Shown here piece by piece: positions 1 through 10,411 of a stretch of DNA of 64,000 bases. A model generated the notes under the pieces. That model was not told the DNA's origin, did not search any database, and saw only the letters and a list, made by a program, of their open reading frames with translations. The stretch lies in assembly GCF_000184945.1 (NCBI RefSeq), contig NZ_GL586311.1, positions 1,519,435-1,583,434 on the forward strand, given 5' to 3'. The first letter of the stretch is position 1. Every line of letters starts with the position of its first letter. A program made the translations under genes and the position numbers. The stretch comes from Segatella buccae ATCC 33574. GTDB taxonomy: Bacteria; Bacteroidota; Bacteroidia; Bacteroidales; Bacteroidaceae.

Positions 1-2
1 AC

Positions 3-3000
3 AACTACCACTACTACCGCGGCACCGACTGGGATCGCATACAGGCTCCCATCCTGCAACGCTACAAGTACATCAACAACCCTCAGGGCAACTCTCCGGA
101 CACAGAATCGCGCACTGAGGGCTACGATACATCGTATAAGACGACGCCTGATGTGGAAGACATCAACCAAGACTACACGCTCAACGAATACGAAAAATAC
201 TACCAGTATAAGATTAGCATACGCCCCGAAGACCTCGTGGTGGGGCACAACTACATCGTGGACAAGCGTGAAGTGAACCGCACCCTGCGCAACGGAACGC
301 CCGGTCATGCCACTTGGTATCAGTTCCGCATACCCCTCTCTGAATACGAGAAGCGCGTGGGCGGCATCAGCGACTTCACCTCCATCCGCTTCATGCGCAT
401 GTTCCTCACGGGTTTCAAAAAGCCCATCGTGATGCGCTTTGCCAACCTCGACCTTGTGAGAGGGGAATGGCGGCAATACCAGCAGAACATTGGGGGCACC
501 CAAGGTGCGGGAACACTGGAAATGAGTGCGGTGAATATAGAGGAAAACAGCGACAAGACACCGGTCAACTATGTGCTGCCTCCGGGTATCAGCCGCGAGC
601 AAGATCCGACCCAACCCCAGCTCACAGAGGCTAACGAACAGGCTCTGAACATGGTGGTGAAGAATCTGGCGACGGGCGAGGCCAAGGCTGCTTACAAGAA
701 CACCACGCTCGACTTGCGCCGCTACAAGCGTCTGCAAATGTTCGTGCATGCCAACGCCATGGAGCCAAACACGACCGACTTGCAGGACAACCAGTTGAGT
801 GTGTTCATCCGTTTGGGCAGCGACTACAAGAGCAACTACTACGAATACGAGGTGCCATTGAAGCTCACCGCCCCCAGAAAATACGACAAGTACAGTCGTG
901 CGGAGAGGGAATTGGTGTGGCCCGAAGAGAATATGCTCAATGTCCCACTGACCGTTTTCACCTCGTTGAAGAAGGCCCGCAACCGAGCCAAAGGGCTGGG
1001 GCAAGCCTCCTACAACTATGCTTACAGCACCTACGATGCTGACAAACCGGCCAACAAGGTGACCATCATGGGCAACCCGACACTGGGCGAGGTGAAGACG
1101 ATGGTCATCGGAATACGCAACAACAGCAGTGAGGCCAAGAGCGGCGAGGTGTGGGTGAACGAGCTGCGTCTGCTCGAATTCAACAACAACGGTGGCTGGG
1201 CGGCCAACGGAAACCTCAATGTGCAGCTCTCTGACTTCGGCACTGTGAATGTCTTGGGACGCTATGTCACCGAAGGATTCGGCGGATTGGAACAGAGCGT
1301 GAGCGAGCGCACGACCGACAACTCAGGCAGCTATTCTGTCACGTCCAGTTTCGAGATGGGCAAGTTCTTCCCCGACAAGGCCAAGGTGACCATCCCCCTG
1401 TACTACAGTGTGACGAAAGACAAGATTTCGCCCAAATACAATCCGCTCGACACCGACTTGGAACTGAAGGATGCGCTCGACGCCGCATCGTCGCGACAGG
1501 AACGCGACTCCATCGAGAGCATAGCCGTGACCAAACACACGATCACCAATTTCGCCGTGTCCAACGCTCGCGTGGGCATCGCCACCAAGCGTCATCCCAT
1601 GCCCTACGACCCCGCCAATTTCTCCTTCTCTTACAGTCATTCACACGAGTACACTACCGGACAGACCACCGTCTACGAGAAAGAAGACAACTGGCGGGGG
1701 GCACTTGACTACAACTGGACACCCGTCTACAAACCTTGGGAGCCTTTCAAGGGCATCAAGAACAAGTCGAAGTGGCTCGACATACTCAAGCGTTTCGGTC
1801 TCAACTGGCTGCCTCAAAACCTGTCGTTCAACACCGAGATGACCCGCCACTACCACGAATTGCAGGAACGTGACATGGAGGCGATAGAAAGCGCGGGACT
1901 TCCTCTGACATGGGATCAGAGTTTCTTGTGGAACCGGCAGTTTGCCTTGCGATGGGATTTCACTCGCAACCTGCATACAAGTTTTCAAAGTGCTACCAAT
2001 GCCGAGATAGAAGAACCCTATACGCCGGTGAATAAAGACCTTTACCCCGACCGCTATTCGGCTTGGAAAGATTCGGTGACGCAGAGCATCAGGCACATGG
2101 GCCGACCGCTCACCTACAACCAGACTTTCACGCTTTCCTACCAGTCGCCGCTCAATCTCATCCCCATTTTCGACTGGATGAATGCCGATGCCAACTACAA
2201 TGCCACCTACAACTGGAACCGGGGCACTTCGCTGGACAATGGCACCTCGTTGGGCAACACCATCATGAACAACCGCGAGTTGAGCATCAACGGCACGTTC
2301 AACATGGAGAAGCTCTACAATCACATTCCCTTCCTCAAGGCGGCCAACGACCGTTTCAACCGAGAGAAGAACCGCTCGCAACTGCAACGCGAGAAGCAGG
2401 AGCGCGAACGCAAACGAGCCGAGGAACGCAAAAGGCGGGAGGAGGAACTGCGCGAACAGGCGATGAAAGCTAAGGAAGGAGGCACGGAGGCCGACGGCAG
2501 ACCGATGGGCCAAGACCGGAAAGCTGCCGAACAGAAGAAGGAACTGCCCAAAAACCAGCGCAGTTATGAGCGGGAAATCACCCTCATGCCCGACACAACA
2601 TTTATCATCAGCCACGGCAAGAACACCCGCCGGTTCATCCTTTCGGCCAAGACGCAAGACGGTAAGGCCTACCAGTTGAACTACCGCAAGCTCGACCGCA
2701 ACCGCATCCGTATCCGCTCCAAGGTGGATTCGGCCACGCATGTGAAACTCACTGTCACGCCGAAGGAGCCGCTCGAGAACAAGACATGGTACAAGACGGC
2801 CCAGTCGGTAGCCCGGGTACTGATGATGGTGCGCAACGTGAGTGTCGCCTATCGCAACCAATATGCCATGTCGCTGCCCGGATTCCTGCCCGAAGTGGGC
2901 AACGTGTTCGGCCAGAGAAAGGGTTCTGTGCTCTCACCGGGCCTCGACTTTGCTTTCGGACTGACGGGCGATGACTACATCGGTAAGGCGCGGGAGCACA

Positions 3001-4277
3001 ACTGGCTGCTCCTCAACGACTCTGTTGCCACACCGGCTACGACCAACAAGACCGTAGACCTGCAACTGCGCATGACGCTCGAACCCATCAAAAATCTTAA
3101 GATAGACCTCAACGCCAGCCGCACCGAGAGCCGTGCCAAAAGCATACAATATATGTACGAGGGAGTGCCCACCACGCAGAGCGGCACTTTCACCATGACC
3201 ACTATCTCGCTCAAGGGGGCTTTCGAGAGTATTGGCAATGCCGGCAACGGCTATCGCAGTAAGAACTTTGAGGAGTTTGTGGCTTCGTTGCCCTCTTTCC
3301 GAGACCGGGTGGAAGACCAATACCGAGGTTTGCGCTATCCGCAAGGCACGGCCTACGCCGGTCAGGAGTTCGATGCCGCCAATGGTGGAGTGAATACCTA
3401 CTCGGGCGACGTGATGATTCCGGCATTTCTTTCTGCCTACACGAGCAGCGGTGGCAACGGCCTGAGCATCTTCCCTGCGCTGACGCGCCTGCTGCCCAAC
3501 TGGTCGCTGCGCTACAGCGGACTCGGAAAACTCCCGTGGTTCCGCGATGTGTTCAAGAGCTTCAACATCAACCATGCCTACAGGAGCATCTATGCCGTGG
3601 GCTCCTACAACAGTTACAGCACTTTCCAAGAAGTGATGAACGGACTCGGTTTCGTGAACAATACGGAGGGAACGCCCATTCCGAGCAGCATGTACAACAT
3701 CTCTCAGGTGAGTGTCAACGAGGCTTTCTCTCCCTTGCTCGGTGTGGACATGACGTTTGAGAACAATCTCACGGCCAAATTGGAGTATCGGCAGACACGC
3801 GTGCTCAGTCTGAGCATGACGAGCATACAGGTCAATGAGGCCTTCAGCAACGACTGGGTAGTGGGCATGGGCTATCGCATCAACGACTTCAGTCTGGCCA
3901 ATCTGCTGGGCTGGGGCCCCCGTCCGCGACGGGCCAAGAGCAATGCCAAGTCGCGAAATGCCGACAACCGTAACGGGGCGCAGAACAACTCACGCAACGC
4001 TTCGGGCACCTCCAACCACAACCTCAACATGCGCCTCGACCTGAGCTATCGCCGACAAGCGGCCATCACCCGCGACATTGCCTCGCTCACCAGTGCTGCC
4101 AGCAGCGGTAACACGGCCTTCAAACTGAGTTTCATGGCCGACTACACGCTCTCGCGCTTGCTCACGATGAGCTTCTACTACGACCGTCAGACCAACACGC
4201 CGCTTCTCTCCTCCAGCAGCTATCCCACCACCACACAAGACTTCGGGCTCAGTGTGAAGTTCAGTCTCACGCGGTAA
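3..4277 (+). CDS. sprA: T9SS outer-membrane translocon / gliding protein SprA, C-terminal part
   Basis: The frame is open from the left edge (N-Y-H-Y-Y-R-G-T-D-W from base 3), so the N-terminal third to half of this roughly 2400-residue family is missing; about 1424 residues are visible. SprA forms the giant beta-barrel channel of the type IX secretion system and exports proteins with T9SS C-terminal domains. The visible part has long runs of amphipathic, aromatic-rich strands typical of the barrel. It also has a highly charged Arg/Glu-rich insert (about positions 2360-2480) and a final strand pattern at the C terminus ending in K-F-S-L-T-R. A GTG at 153 is not the real start because coding continues upstream. 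Recognition is by family memory of SprA motifs. Confidence 0.9.
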   Translation, partial: NYHYYRGTDWDRIQAPILQRYKYINNPQGNSPDTESRTEGYDTSYKTTPDVEDINQDYTLNEYEKYYQYKISIRPEDLVVGHNYIVDKREVNRTLRNGTPGHATWYQFRIPLSEYEKRVGGISDFTSIRFMRMFLTGFKKPIVMRFANLDLVRGEWRQYQQNIGGTQGAGTLEMSAVNIEENSDKTPVNYVLPPGISREQDPTQPQLTEANEQALNMVVKNLATGEAKAAYKNTTLDLRRYKRLQMFVHANAMEPNTTDLQDNQLSVFIRLGSDYKSNYYEYEVPLKLTAPRKYDKYSRAERELVWPEENMLNVPLTVFTSLKKARNRAKGLGQASYNYAYSTYDADKPANKVTIMGNPTLGEVKTMVIGIRNNSSEAKSGEVWVNELRLLEFNNNGGWAANGNLNVQLSDFGTVNVLGRYVTEGFGGLEQSVSERTTDNSGSYSVTSSFEMGKFFPDKAKVTIPLYYSVTKDKISPKYNPLDTDLELKDALDAASSRQERDSIESIAVTKHTITNFAVSNARVGIATKRHPMPYDPANFSFSYSHSHEYTTGQTTVYEKEDNWRGALDYNWTPVYKPWEPFKGIKNKSKWLDILKRFGLNWLPQNLSFNTEMTRHYHELQERDMEAIESAGLPLTWDQSFLWNRQFALRWDFTRNLHTSFQSATNAEIEEPYTPVNKDLYPDRYSAWKDSVTQSIRHMGRPLTYNQTFTLSYQSPLNLIPIFDWMNADANYNATYNWNRGTSLDNGTSLGNTIMNNRELSINGTFNMEKLYNHIPFLKAANDRFNREKNRSQLQREKQERERKRAEERKRREEELREQAMKAKEGGTEADGRPMGQDRKAAEQKKELPKNQRSYEREITLMPDTTFIISHGKNTRRFILSAKTQDGKAYQLNYRKLDRNRIRIRSKVDSATHVKLTVTPKEPLENKTWYKTAQSVARVLMMVRNVSVAYRNQYAMSLPGFLPEVGNVFGQRKGSVLSPGLDFAFGLTGDDYIGKAREHNWLLLNDSVATPATTNKTVDLQLRMTLEPIKNLKIDLNASRTESRAKSIQYMYEGVPTTQSGTFTMTTISLKGAFESIGNAGNGYRSKNFEEFVASLPSFRDRVEDQYRGLRYPQGTAYAGQEFDAANGGVNTYSGDVMIPAFLSAYTSSGGNGLSIFPALTRLLPNWSLRYSGLGKLPWFRDVFKSFNINHAYRSIYAVGSYNSYSTFQEVMNGLGFVNNTEGTPIPSSMYNISQVSVNEAFSPLLGVDMTFENNLTAKLEYRQTRVLSLSMTSIQVNEAFSNDWVVGMGYRINDFSLANLLGWGPRPRRAKSNAKSRNADNRNGAQNNSRNASGTSNHNLNMRLDLSYRRQAAITRDIASLTSAASSGNTAFKLSFMADYTLSRLLTMSFYYDRQTNTPLLSSSSYPTTTQDFGLSVKFSLTR

Positions 4278-4482
4278 TGGTAAAAAGGGGAGAAGTAAAT
4301 ACTCCCATATCCCTAAAAACAGTCTTTGCAGGTTGTCGGATGGTGGCGAATAATATCAACAAAAACGCATCCGTAGAAATTCTCCAACCAGGGTGGGAGG
4401 CCGGCCTTAAACTATCGGAAAAGTCCTCTTCTTCTCTCATTCCGGCTTTCCGAACTTGCGAAAGAGCCACACTTGAACGCTG

Positions 4483-4517
4483 AAAGGGCCACAGTTGCAG
4501 CGCAACTGTGGCCCTTT
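4483..4517. terminator. strong rho-independent terminator hairpin
   Basis: Perfect 16-bp inverted repeat (AAAGGGCCACAGTTGC and its complement) around a 3-nt loop, followed by T residues on the plus strand and preceded by A residues. It can stop sprA transcription and would also work from the opposite strand. Confidence 0.8.
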
Positions 4518-4797
4518 TTCAAGCCCGTTCTGGCCCTTTCAGGCTCGTTTCCGGCCATTAATATGTGTCAGTAAAATTCAAACGGCTGATTATCAGCATA
4601 TTGAAAACATCTTCAAAATCGCTTATTTGCGCCGAGCAGGTTGTTGGTTGCGAATATCGAAATATGAGAGGCCGAAAACGAACAAATAGTTTGACAGTTG
4701 TCGTCCGGATTTCTCCCCCGCCAAGCACCGACTGTCCCCTCGTCTGTCTTAGAGAAGGTAGGCACGCCTGATTTTCCTTGTCTTTCCCCGTCTTTTA

Positions 4798-4829
4798 TTT
4801 GGTAGTGTGTAGAATTTACACTATCTTTG
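4798..4829 (+). promoter_or_regulatory. sigma-ABfr promoter for the GH43 gene
   Basis: TTTG at 4798-4801, 20 nt, then TATCTTTG at 4822-4829. This matches the Bacteroidota -33/-7 consensus. The ATG of the GH43 gene lies 63 nt downstream. Confidence 0.75.
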
Positions 4830-4892
4830 CCGACATATCGTAATCTCGCCATTTAATGCTGCGAGTGCGGCAGACCTAATATCAACAAAACA

Positions 4893-6992
4893 ATGAACAA
4901 GAACACCTGTAAACTTTTGATGGCCACGTTGTTGCTTGTGGCTTCTCCAGTCCATGCGAAAGCACAGTCTTTGTCCCCACAACGGTCGTGGACAGCCGAT
5001 AACGGCAACGGCACCTTCACCAATCCGCTTTTCTACGATGAGTTCTCTGACCCCGACATCCTGCGCGTAGGCGACGACTATTATCTGGCCGGAACCACGA
5101 TGCACACCGTGCCGGGCGTGAATATACTCCACTCCAAAGACCTTGTGAACTGGGAGCAGTGGAGCTATTGCTTCGATCGTTTCGACTTTCCCGACCCCGC
5201 TTTCTCCCTCCGCGACGGCAAGGAAGTCTACGGACAGGGTATTTGGGCACCCTGCATACGTTGGCACAAAGGCAAGTTTTATGTGTTCAGCAACATCAAC
5301 GGCAAGGGACTTCAGGTGTATGTGGCCGACGATGCGCGCGGCCCTTGGAAGCACATCAACATGAAAGGCCGCATTTATGACCTCGGCGTGCTCTTCGACG
5401 ACGATGACAAAATCTATGCGATCCATGGTTATGGTGAGGTGAAGTGCGTGCAGTTGAAAGACGACCTCTCCGAACCGATATACGAAACTGAGCGCACCAT
5501 CATTCCCGAGGGCACAGGGGTGGGCGAGGGCCATCATGTGTATAAGATCGATGGGTGGTACTATCTGATTTCCACCGACTACGCTCCGAATGGCCGGACG
5601 CTTTGCAGTCGCTCGCGAAGCATTTGGGGGCCTTACGAGACCATCACGATAACAGCCGACGAAACCTACGGTTATCATCCTGCGCCCATGACCCGCTGGC
5701 AGGGGCGCATCGTTAACGACGGCCATCCCTTCCGCATAGAGCCGGCACTGACCGATGCCACCGGCTGCAGCAACGCCCATCAGGGGGGCATCGTCTCCAC
5801 GCCCGACGGACAGTGGTGGGCCCTGCTCATGCAGGATTTCCACTCCATTGGTCGCACGGTGGATCTCATGCCCGTGACGTGGAAAGACGGGTGGCCGATG
5901 GTAGGGCTGGAGGGCAACCTCGGACGGGCACCCCGCACGTGGACGAAACCCGTGCAGGGACAGCCCCTGCGCGCCCCATACGAGCGCAATGAAGATTTCA
6001 ACGGGCCGCGGTTAGGGCGCATCTGGCAGTGGAACCATAACCCCGACGACAGCGAATGGCAGCTCACGGGAGGGCGGTTGCGGCTCCACGCCCTACCCGC
6101 CTCACAACTGATGTGGGCTCGTAACACGCTCACGCAGCGTGTCATAGGCCCCGAGTCGACGACCACGGTGGAATTGCGCGTGGGCCGTTTGAAAGACGGC
6201 GATGTGGCCGGACTGGGCAACATCAATGTGCCTTGTTCGTGGGCGGGTATCGTGAAAGACGGGAAACGGCTCATGCTCAGATGCTTCCAACAGGTGGACA
6301 ACGACACACTCGACATGCCCGTGCAGTTGAAGGGCGACCGGATTTGGCTGCGCTTCAACGGCGATTTCGACAACGACCGGGGACGCTATGCCTATTCGCT
6401 CGACGGCAAGACCTTCACCGACCTTGGCCGGGAGATGACGCTCAGCTATCAACTGGTTACCTTTCAGGGCAGCCGCATGGGACTTTTTGCGTTCAACCAC
6501 AAGGGCAGGAAGGGCGGATATGCCGAGTTTGACAACTTCCGTGTGGACGAACCGAAGGCCGACCGTAACCGCAACATCCCCTACGGAAAGACTATTCGTA
6601 TTGTCAATCTGGCCACGGACAAACCCATGGAGGCAACGAAGCATGGCGTGCTCTACGACACCGGAGCCGACAACCAAGGCTTGTTCACCCGTTTCCGGTT
6701 GGTGGACAAGGGACAGGGCAAGGTGGTCTTGCAGTGTGCCGACGGCCGCTACGTGATGTCGGCCGGTTGGGGACTTCCCGGCGATGTGCGCATGACGACC
6801 GATGCCGACAAAGCCGAGGTGTTCATGTATCAGGATTTCCTCGACCGTGAGTTTATGCTCTTGTCCGTCCGTACACATCTTTATATAGGTAAGAGTCCCA
6901 CTACTGGCAGTCCCTATTCGCTCGACTTCAAGGGGGCCGACCCCGGAAGGAGAAACGGGGCCGTGCTGCGCTGGGAGCCGGTAGAGGAGTGA
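4893..6992 (+). CDS. secreted glycoside hydrolase family 43 (arabinofuranosidase/xylosidase-like)
   Basis: 699 residues. The first 25 form a signal peptide ending near A-K-A-Q, so the enzyme acts in the periplasm or at the surface. A five-bladed propeller GH43 domain follows: the base Asp lies in FSDPDILR (about residue 52), the pKa-modulating Asp in the YDLGVLFDDD stretch, and the acid Glu in GVGEGHH (about residue 211). After residue 370 a beta-sandwich module of the GH43 C2 type begins at EDFNGPRLG, and the last 130 residues look like a beta-trefoil or lectin-like domain. GH43 enzymes remove arabinose or xylose from plant polysaccharides; the exact substrate cannot be read from sequence. 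There is no SusC/SusD pair next to it, so this is not a complete polysaccharide utilization locus. Confidence 0.88.
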   Translation: MNKNTCKLLMATLLLVASPVHAKAQSLSPQRSWTADNGNGTFTNPLFYDEFSDPDILRVGDDYYLAGTTMHTVPGVNILHSKDLVNWEQWSYCFDRFDFPDPAFSLRDGKEVYGQGIWAPCIRWHKGKFYVFSNINGKGLQVYVADDARGPWKHINMKGRIYDLGVLFDDDDKIYAIHGYGEVKCVQLKDDLSEPIYETERTIIPEGTGVGEGHHVYKIDGWYYLISTDYAPNGRTLCSRSRSIWGPYETITITADETYGYHPAPMTRWQGRIVNDGHPFRIEPALTDATGCSNAHQGGIVSTPDGQWWALLMQDFHSIGRTVDLMPVTWKDGWPMVGLEGNLGRAPRTWTKPVQGQPLRAPYERNEDFNGPRLGRIWQWNHNPDDSEWQLTGGRLRLHALPASQLMWARNTLTQRVIGPESTTTVELRVGRLKDGDVAGLGNINVPCSWAGIVKDGKRLMLRCFQQVDNDTLDMPVQLKGDRIWLRFNGDFDNDRGRYAYSLDGKTFTDLGREMTLSYQLVTFQGSRMGLFAFNHKGRKGGYAEFDNFRVDEPKADRNRNIPYGKTIRIVNLATDKPMEATKHGVLYDTGADNQGLFTRFRLVDKGQGKVVLQCADGRYVMSAGWGLPGDVRMTTDADKAEVFMYQDFLDREFMLLSVRTHLYIGKSPTTGSPYSLDFKGADPGRRNGAVLRWEPVEE

Positions 6993-7114
6993 CGACAGGT
7001 CCGGTTGGTTGAAGATATCGTGCCGTTGGTTGAATGTTTTTGACTGTTATGGCTGCAAATGTTAATTTTGTATTCGTAAGATAAAGATGTCTAACGCATT
7101 TAAAACGACACGAT

Positions 7115-8965
7115 ATGAAAATCTATTGGCAATCATTCTTTTGGGCATCGGCCGCCCTTTTGGCCGTGTCCTGCTCTGATACGAGCGATTTAGACGACTA
7201 TGTGAACGGTTCTACCACCACAACTACACCGACCGGCGGAGGCAGTTCTTCCTCCACCACGACGCCCACCACGGCCGGCGACCTGACCACTTTCACGATA
7301 GCGGTGGATTCGACAGCCTTGTCGGAGACCGAAACGATTCCCTCCGACAATGAAGACTATGTGGAGAACAACTCTTTCACCAGCACCATCAATATCGTGT
7401 ATAGCGGAACGACGGCCACGGTGAGCGGAAGTGTAGATGGGGTGAGCATCTCGGTAAGTGGTGCCGATGTCACGGTGACTTCTACGGCCAAGGGGGTGAA
7501 CTACGTGCTCAGTGGCACGGCGAGCGAAGGGTCGTTCAAAATGGCCGCCGGTGACAGTGACAAGAAGTTTCGACTCACACTCAACGGTGTGAGTATCAAC
7601 AACAGCGATGGCCCGGCCATCAACATACAAGTGGGCAAACGCTGCTATGTGGTGGCCGCTGACGGCACCTACAATTCGTTCACCGACGGTACTTCATACG
7701 CTTTGAGCACCGAAGACCAAAAGGGAACTATCTTCAGTGAGGGCGAATTGCTGTTCAGTGGCAAAGGGCACATCAAGGTGAGTGCCAACACCAAGGCCGG
7801 CATCGCCAGCGACGACTACGTGATGATAAGGCCCAACACCAACATCTATGTTAAGGCCACGAAGGGCAATGGCATCAAGAGCAAAGACGGATTGCTCATC
7901 AAGGGCGGTGTGGTGAATGTCGAAACCTCCGGTACGGCAGCCAAAGGACTGTCCACCGACGGCTATTTCCAGATGGATGGCGGTCGCGTGACGGCCATCA
8001 CTACAGGCGGAGGCGAATATGACAGCGACGACAACGACGTGAGTGCGGCAGCCGGAGTGAAAGCCGACTCCACCTTCACGATGAATGGTGGAGCCCTCTA
8101 CTGCAAGAGTACGGGAGTCGGAGGCAAGGGCATCAGCACCGACCAGTCGCTGACCATCAACGACGGTGAGGTGAAAGTGATCACCACCGGGGCCACCTAT
8201 ACCTATAGCAGCAGCCTCGACTCGAAAGCCAAAGGCATCAAGGCCGACGGGGCTTTGGCCATCAACGGCGGCAGTGTGATGGTGCGCGCCACCGGCGGAG
8301 AGGGCAGCGAGGGCATCGAGAGCAAGAGCACGCTGACGGTCACGGGCGGTTCCGTTGAGGTATATTCCTACGACGATGCGCTCAATTCGGCCAGCCATCT
8401 ATACATCAAAGGCGGCTACATCTACGCATACGCCCTCGGCAACGACGGTATCGACGCCAATGGCAACCTCTACATACAAGGCGGAACGACTGTGGCCTAC
8501 GGCACAAGCAGCCCCGAGTGTGGCATTGATGCCAACGAGGAGGAGGGCTACAGCGTGATAGTCACCGGCGGTACGCTCGTGGGCATCGGCGGTGGCACGT
8601 CCTATCCGTCGAGCCAGTCCACCCAACCAAGCATTGTCTATGGCGGAAGTGTCTCCAATGGCTCTACGGTGGCACTGAACAGTGGTTCGACAAACATTCT
8701 CGCCTTGACGATGGGGCGCAGCTATAACGGCAATGTCTGCATCCTCTTCACTTCTCCCAGTTTGTCGAAAGGCGGCAGCTACACCGTCTACACAGGAGCG
8801 AGTGTGAGCGGAACCGACTGGCACGGACTCTACGTCGGGACCACCGTGAGCAGCACCGGCACATCGGCAGCCACCATCTCCTCACTCTCGTCGCCTTATT
8901 CCTCGGCCGGTAGCACCACGGGCATGGGAGGCTTCGGAGGAGGCGGTCGCCCGGGCGGGAGATAG
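7115..8965 (+). CDS. DUF4353 carbohydrate-binding-like surface lipoprotein
   Basis: 616 residues. It starts with a lipoprotein signal (hydrophobic core then LAVSCSD, with the lipidated Cys at about residue 20), followed by a low-complexity Thr/Ser/Gly linker. The body is a right-handed beta-helix-like array of repeats with a recurring pattern of Gly-Gly, Asp-Gly and short Val/Ile strands (for example KGGVVNVETSG, NGGSVMVRATGG). It ends in a Gly-rich tail, GMGGFGGGGRPGGR. This is the architecture of DUF4353 proteins annotated as carbohydrate-binding in Bacteroidota. The biochemical role is unproven; cell-surface adhesion or glycan binding is the family-based guess. A LytTR two-component system follows on the same strand but 296 bp away. 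Confidence 0.8.
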   Translation: MKIYWQSFFWASAALLAVSCSDTSDLDDYVNGSTTTTTPTGGGSSSSTTTPTTAGDLTTFTIAVDSTALSETETIPSDNEDYVENNSFTSTINIVYSGTTATVSGSVDGVSISVSGADVTVTSTAKGVNYVLSGTASEGSFKMAAGDSDKKFRLTLNGVSINNSDGPAINIQVGKRCYVVAADGTYNSFTDGTSYALSTEDQKGTIFSEGELLFSGKGHIKVSANTKAGIASDDYVMIRPNTNIYVKATKGNGIKSKDGLLIKGGVVNVETSGTAAKGLSTDGYFQMDGGRVTAITTGGGEYDSDDNDVSAAAGVKADSTFTMNGGALYCKSTGVGGKGISTDQSLTINDGEVKVITTGATYTYSSSLDSKAKGIKADGALAINGGSVMVRATGGEGSEGIESKSTLTVTGGSVEVYSYDDALNSASHLYIKGGYIYAYALGNDGIDANGNLYIQGGTTVAYGTSSPECGIDANEEEGYSVIVTGGTLVGIGGGTSYPSSQSTQPSIVYGGSVSNGSTVALNSGSTNILALTMGRSYNGNVCILFTSPSLSKGGSYTVYTGASVSGTDWHGLYVGTTVSSTGTSAATISSLSSPYSSAGSTTGMGGFGGGGRPGGR

Positions 8966-9261
8966 CAAAGACGGGCAAAACCACCTCTTGGATTTAAGAG
9001 AAGATGGAGAAGCTAAGGAATATGAGGACAATGGTTTTATCGCTTGAGCCCGACAGGTGTGCCCAAGAAATAACCCCATTGCCTTTTTCCCGCCACACCG
9101 CACGATGCCCCTTCTGTTGAGCGAGGCAGATATCGTTTCCCCTCCACTCTTTCGGCTCCTCCATCTCTCTTGGAATGGTCTCCGGGGGCAGAGTCGGCCA
9201 AACCCACTTGGCTTGTATAATATTTCCACGAATCAAACGTTTAAAAGAAAATCATGGGCCT

Positions 9262-10386
9262 ATGAAGAGATTTTTACGCCTGAACAGAGAAAACATCACC
9301 TATTTGGGACTTTGGCTTCTTCTCTTTCTGTCTCCGCTGTTGAGCATGTGCATCAAGGTGGAGTCGGGATTGGTCAAGGCATTCAGTTGGATGGAGGTGT
9401 TTCATGTATGGAAATTCTTCGTCGTCTATCTCGTCATGTTCCTTGTCCACAACTTTGTCCTTGCCCCCCTGTTGCTCTACAAGCATCGGAAGACGATGTA
9501 TTTTGCCACCACACTTTGTCTGGTGATGATGTTCGCCTTCTATCAGTGCAGCAACCGTCCCCGTCGTCCCATGCACCCTATGGAGATGGAAGGACGAATG
9601 CGCCACAGACCTATGCCCGAAGGGGACAGACTGCATGAACCGGGGCGTGACAGGATGAAAGACCACCGCATGGGGCCTCCGCTCTTCTTCGGCGAGGGCG
9701 ACTTGGTGAGCACCATCACGCTGGTGCTGCTGTTGGGCATGAACCTCGGCATCAAACTCTATTTCCGATCGGAGCAGGAAAGTGCCGAGATGAGGCTGCT
9801 CGAGAAAGAAAACCTCAACCAACAGTTGGAGTATCTGAAGTATCAAATCAACCCCCACTTTTTCATGAACACGCTCAACAACATCCATGCCCTTGTGGAC
9901 ATTGACCCGGAAAAGGCCAAGACCACTATCGTGGAACTGTCGAAAATGATGCGCTACCTGCTCTATGAAGGCAACAATTCGCTCATTCCGCTGCATCGGG
10001 AAGTGGAATTCTTGCGCAACTACATCACGCTGATGAAGCTGCGCTACACCGACAAGGTGAAGATAGATACCGACATTCCTGTCTCATTGCCCGACAGGAG
10101 GCTGCCGCCACTGCTGCTCATCACGTTTGTGGAAAATGCCTTCAAGCATGGGGTGAGCTATCGGGAACCGAGTTTTATCACTATCGGCATGAGGGTGGAT
10201 GGCGACCGTTTCCACTTCGAGTGCGTCAACAGCAAGCATCGTGAGAGTACGGCCGAGCATGGTGGGGTGGGGTTGACCAATGTGCACCGTCGGCTCGACC
10301 TCATCTATGGCGACACCTACCGCCTTGACATCGACGACGGGACAGATACTTACACGGTGAAGTTGGAGCTCCCGATTGCCACATGA
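9262..10386 (+). CDS. LytS/YehU-family sensor histidine kinase
   Basis: 374 residues from the ATG at 9262; the longer frame upstream has no hydrophobic start and lies in the leader. Four membrane segments (about residues 13-33, 50-75, 80-98 and 155-175) flank a short polar, Met/Arg-rich loop. The cytoplasmic part has the HisKA_7TM/LytS-type phospho-acceptor region QINPHFFMNTLNN with His199, and a HATPase domain with ENAFKHG (N box) and GVGLTNVHRR (G box). It phosphorylates the LytTR regulator encoded immediately downstream. No periplasmic sensor domain of useful size is visible, so the signal is probably sensed in or at the membrane. Confidence 0.9.
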   Translation: MKRFLRLNRENITYLGLWLLLFLSPLLSMCIKVESGLVKAFSWMEVFHVWKFFVVYLVMFLVHNFVLAPLLLYKHRKTMYFATTLCLVMMFAFYQCSNRPRRPMHPMEMEGRMRHRPMPEGDRLHEPGRDRMKDHRMGPPLFFGEGDLVSTITLVLLLGMNLGIKLYFRSEQESAEMRLLEKENLNQQLEYLKYQINPHFFMNTLNNIHALVDIDPEKAKTTIVELSKMMRYLLYEGNNSLIPLHREVEFLRNYITLMKLRYTDKVKIDTDIPVSLPDRRLPPLLLITFVENAFKHGVSYREPSFITIGMRVDGDRFHFECVNSKHRESTAEHGGVGLTNVHRRLDLIYGDTYRLDIDDGTDTYTVKLELPIAT

Positions 10387-10411
10387 TCACATTTCTAACA
10401 CCAAGACCGCT

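Larger units (their letters stand above)
4278..4892. other. intergenic region between sprA and the GH43 gene
   Basis: About 615 bp without a convincing gene. It holds a perfect inverted repeat (4483-4517) and a promoter for the downstream gene (4798-4829). Short open frames on both strands lack ribosome-binding context and family resemblance. The motif GGGCC/GGCCC recurs several times around 4480-4550. Confidence 0.7.

Noticed and set aside
1641..2861. 406-codon minus-strand frame inside sprA
   Set aside because: Shadow of the GC-rich sprA coding strand; the plus-strand reading is clearly the protein.
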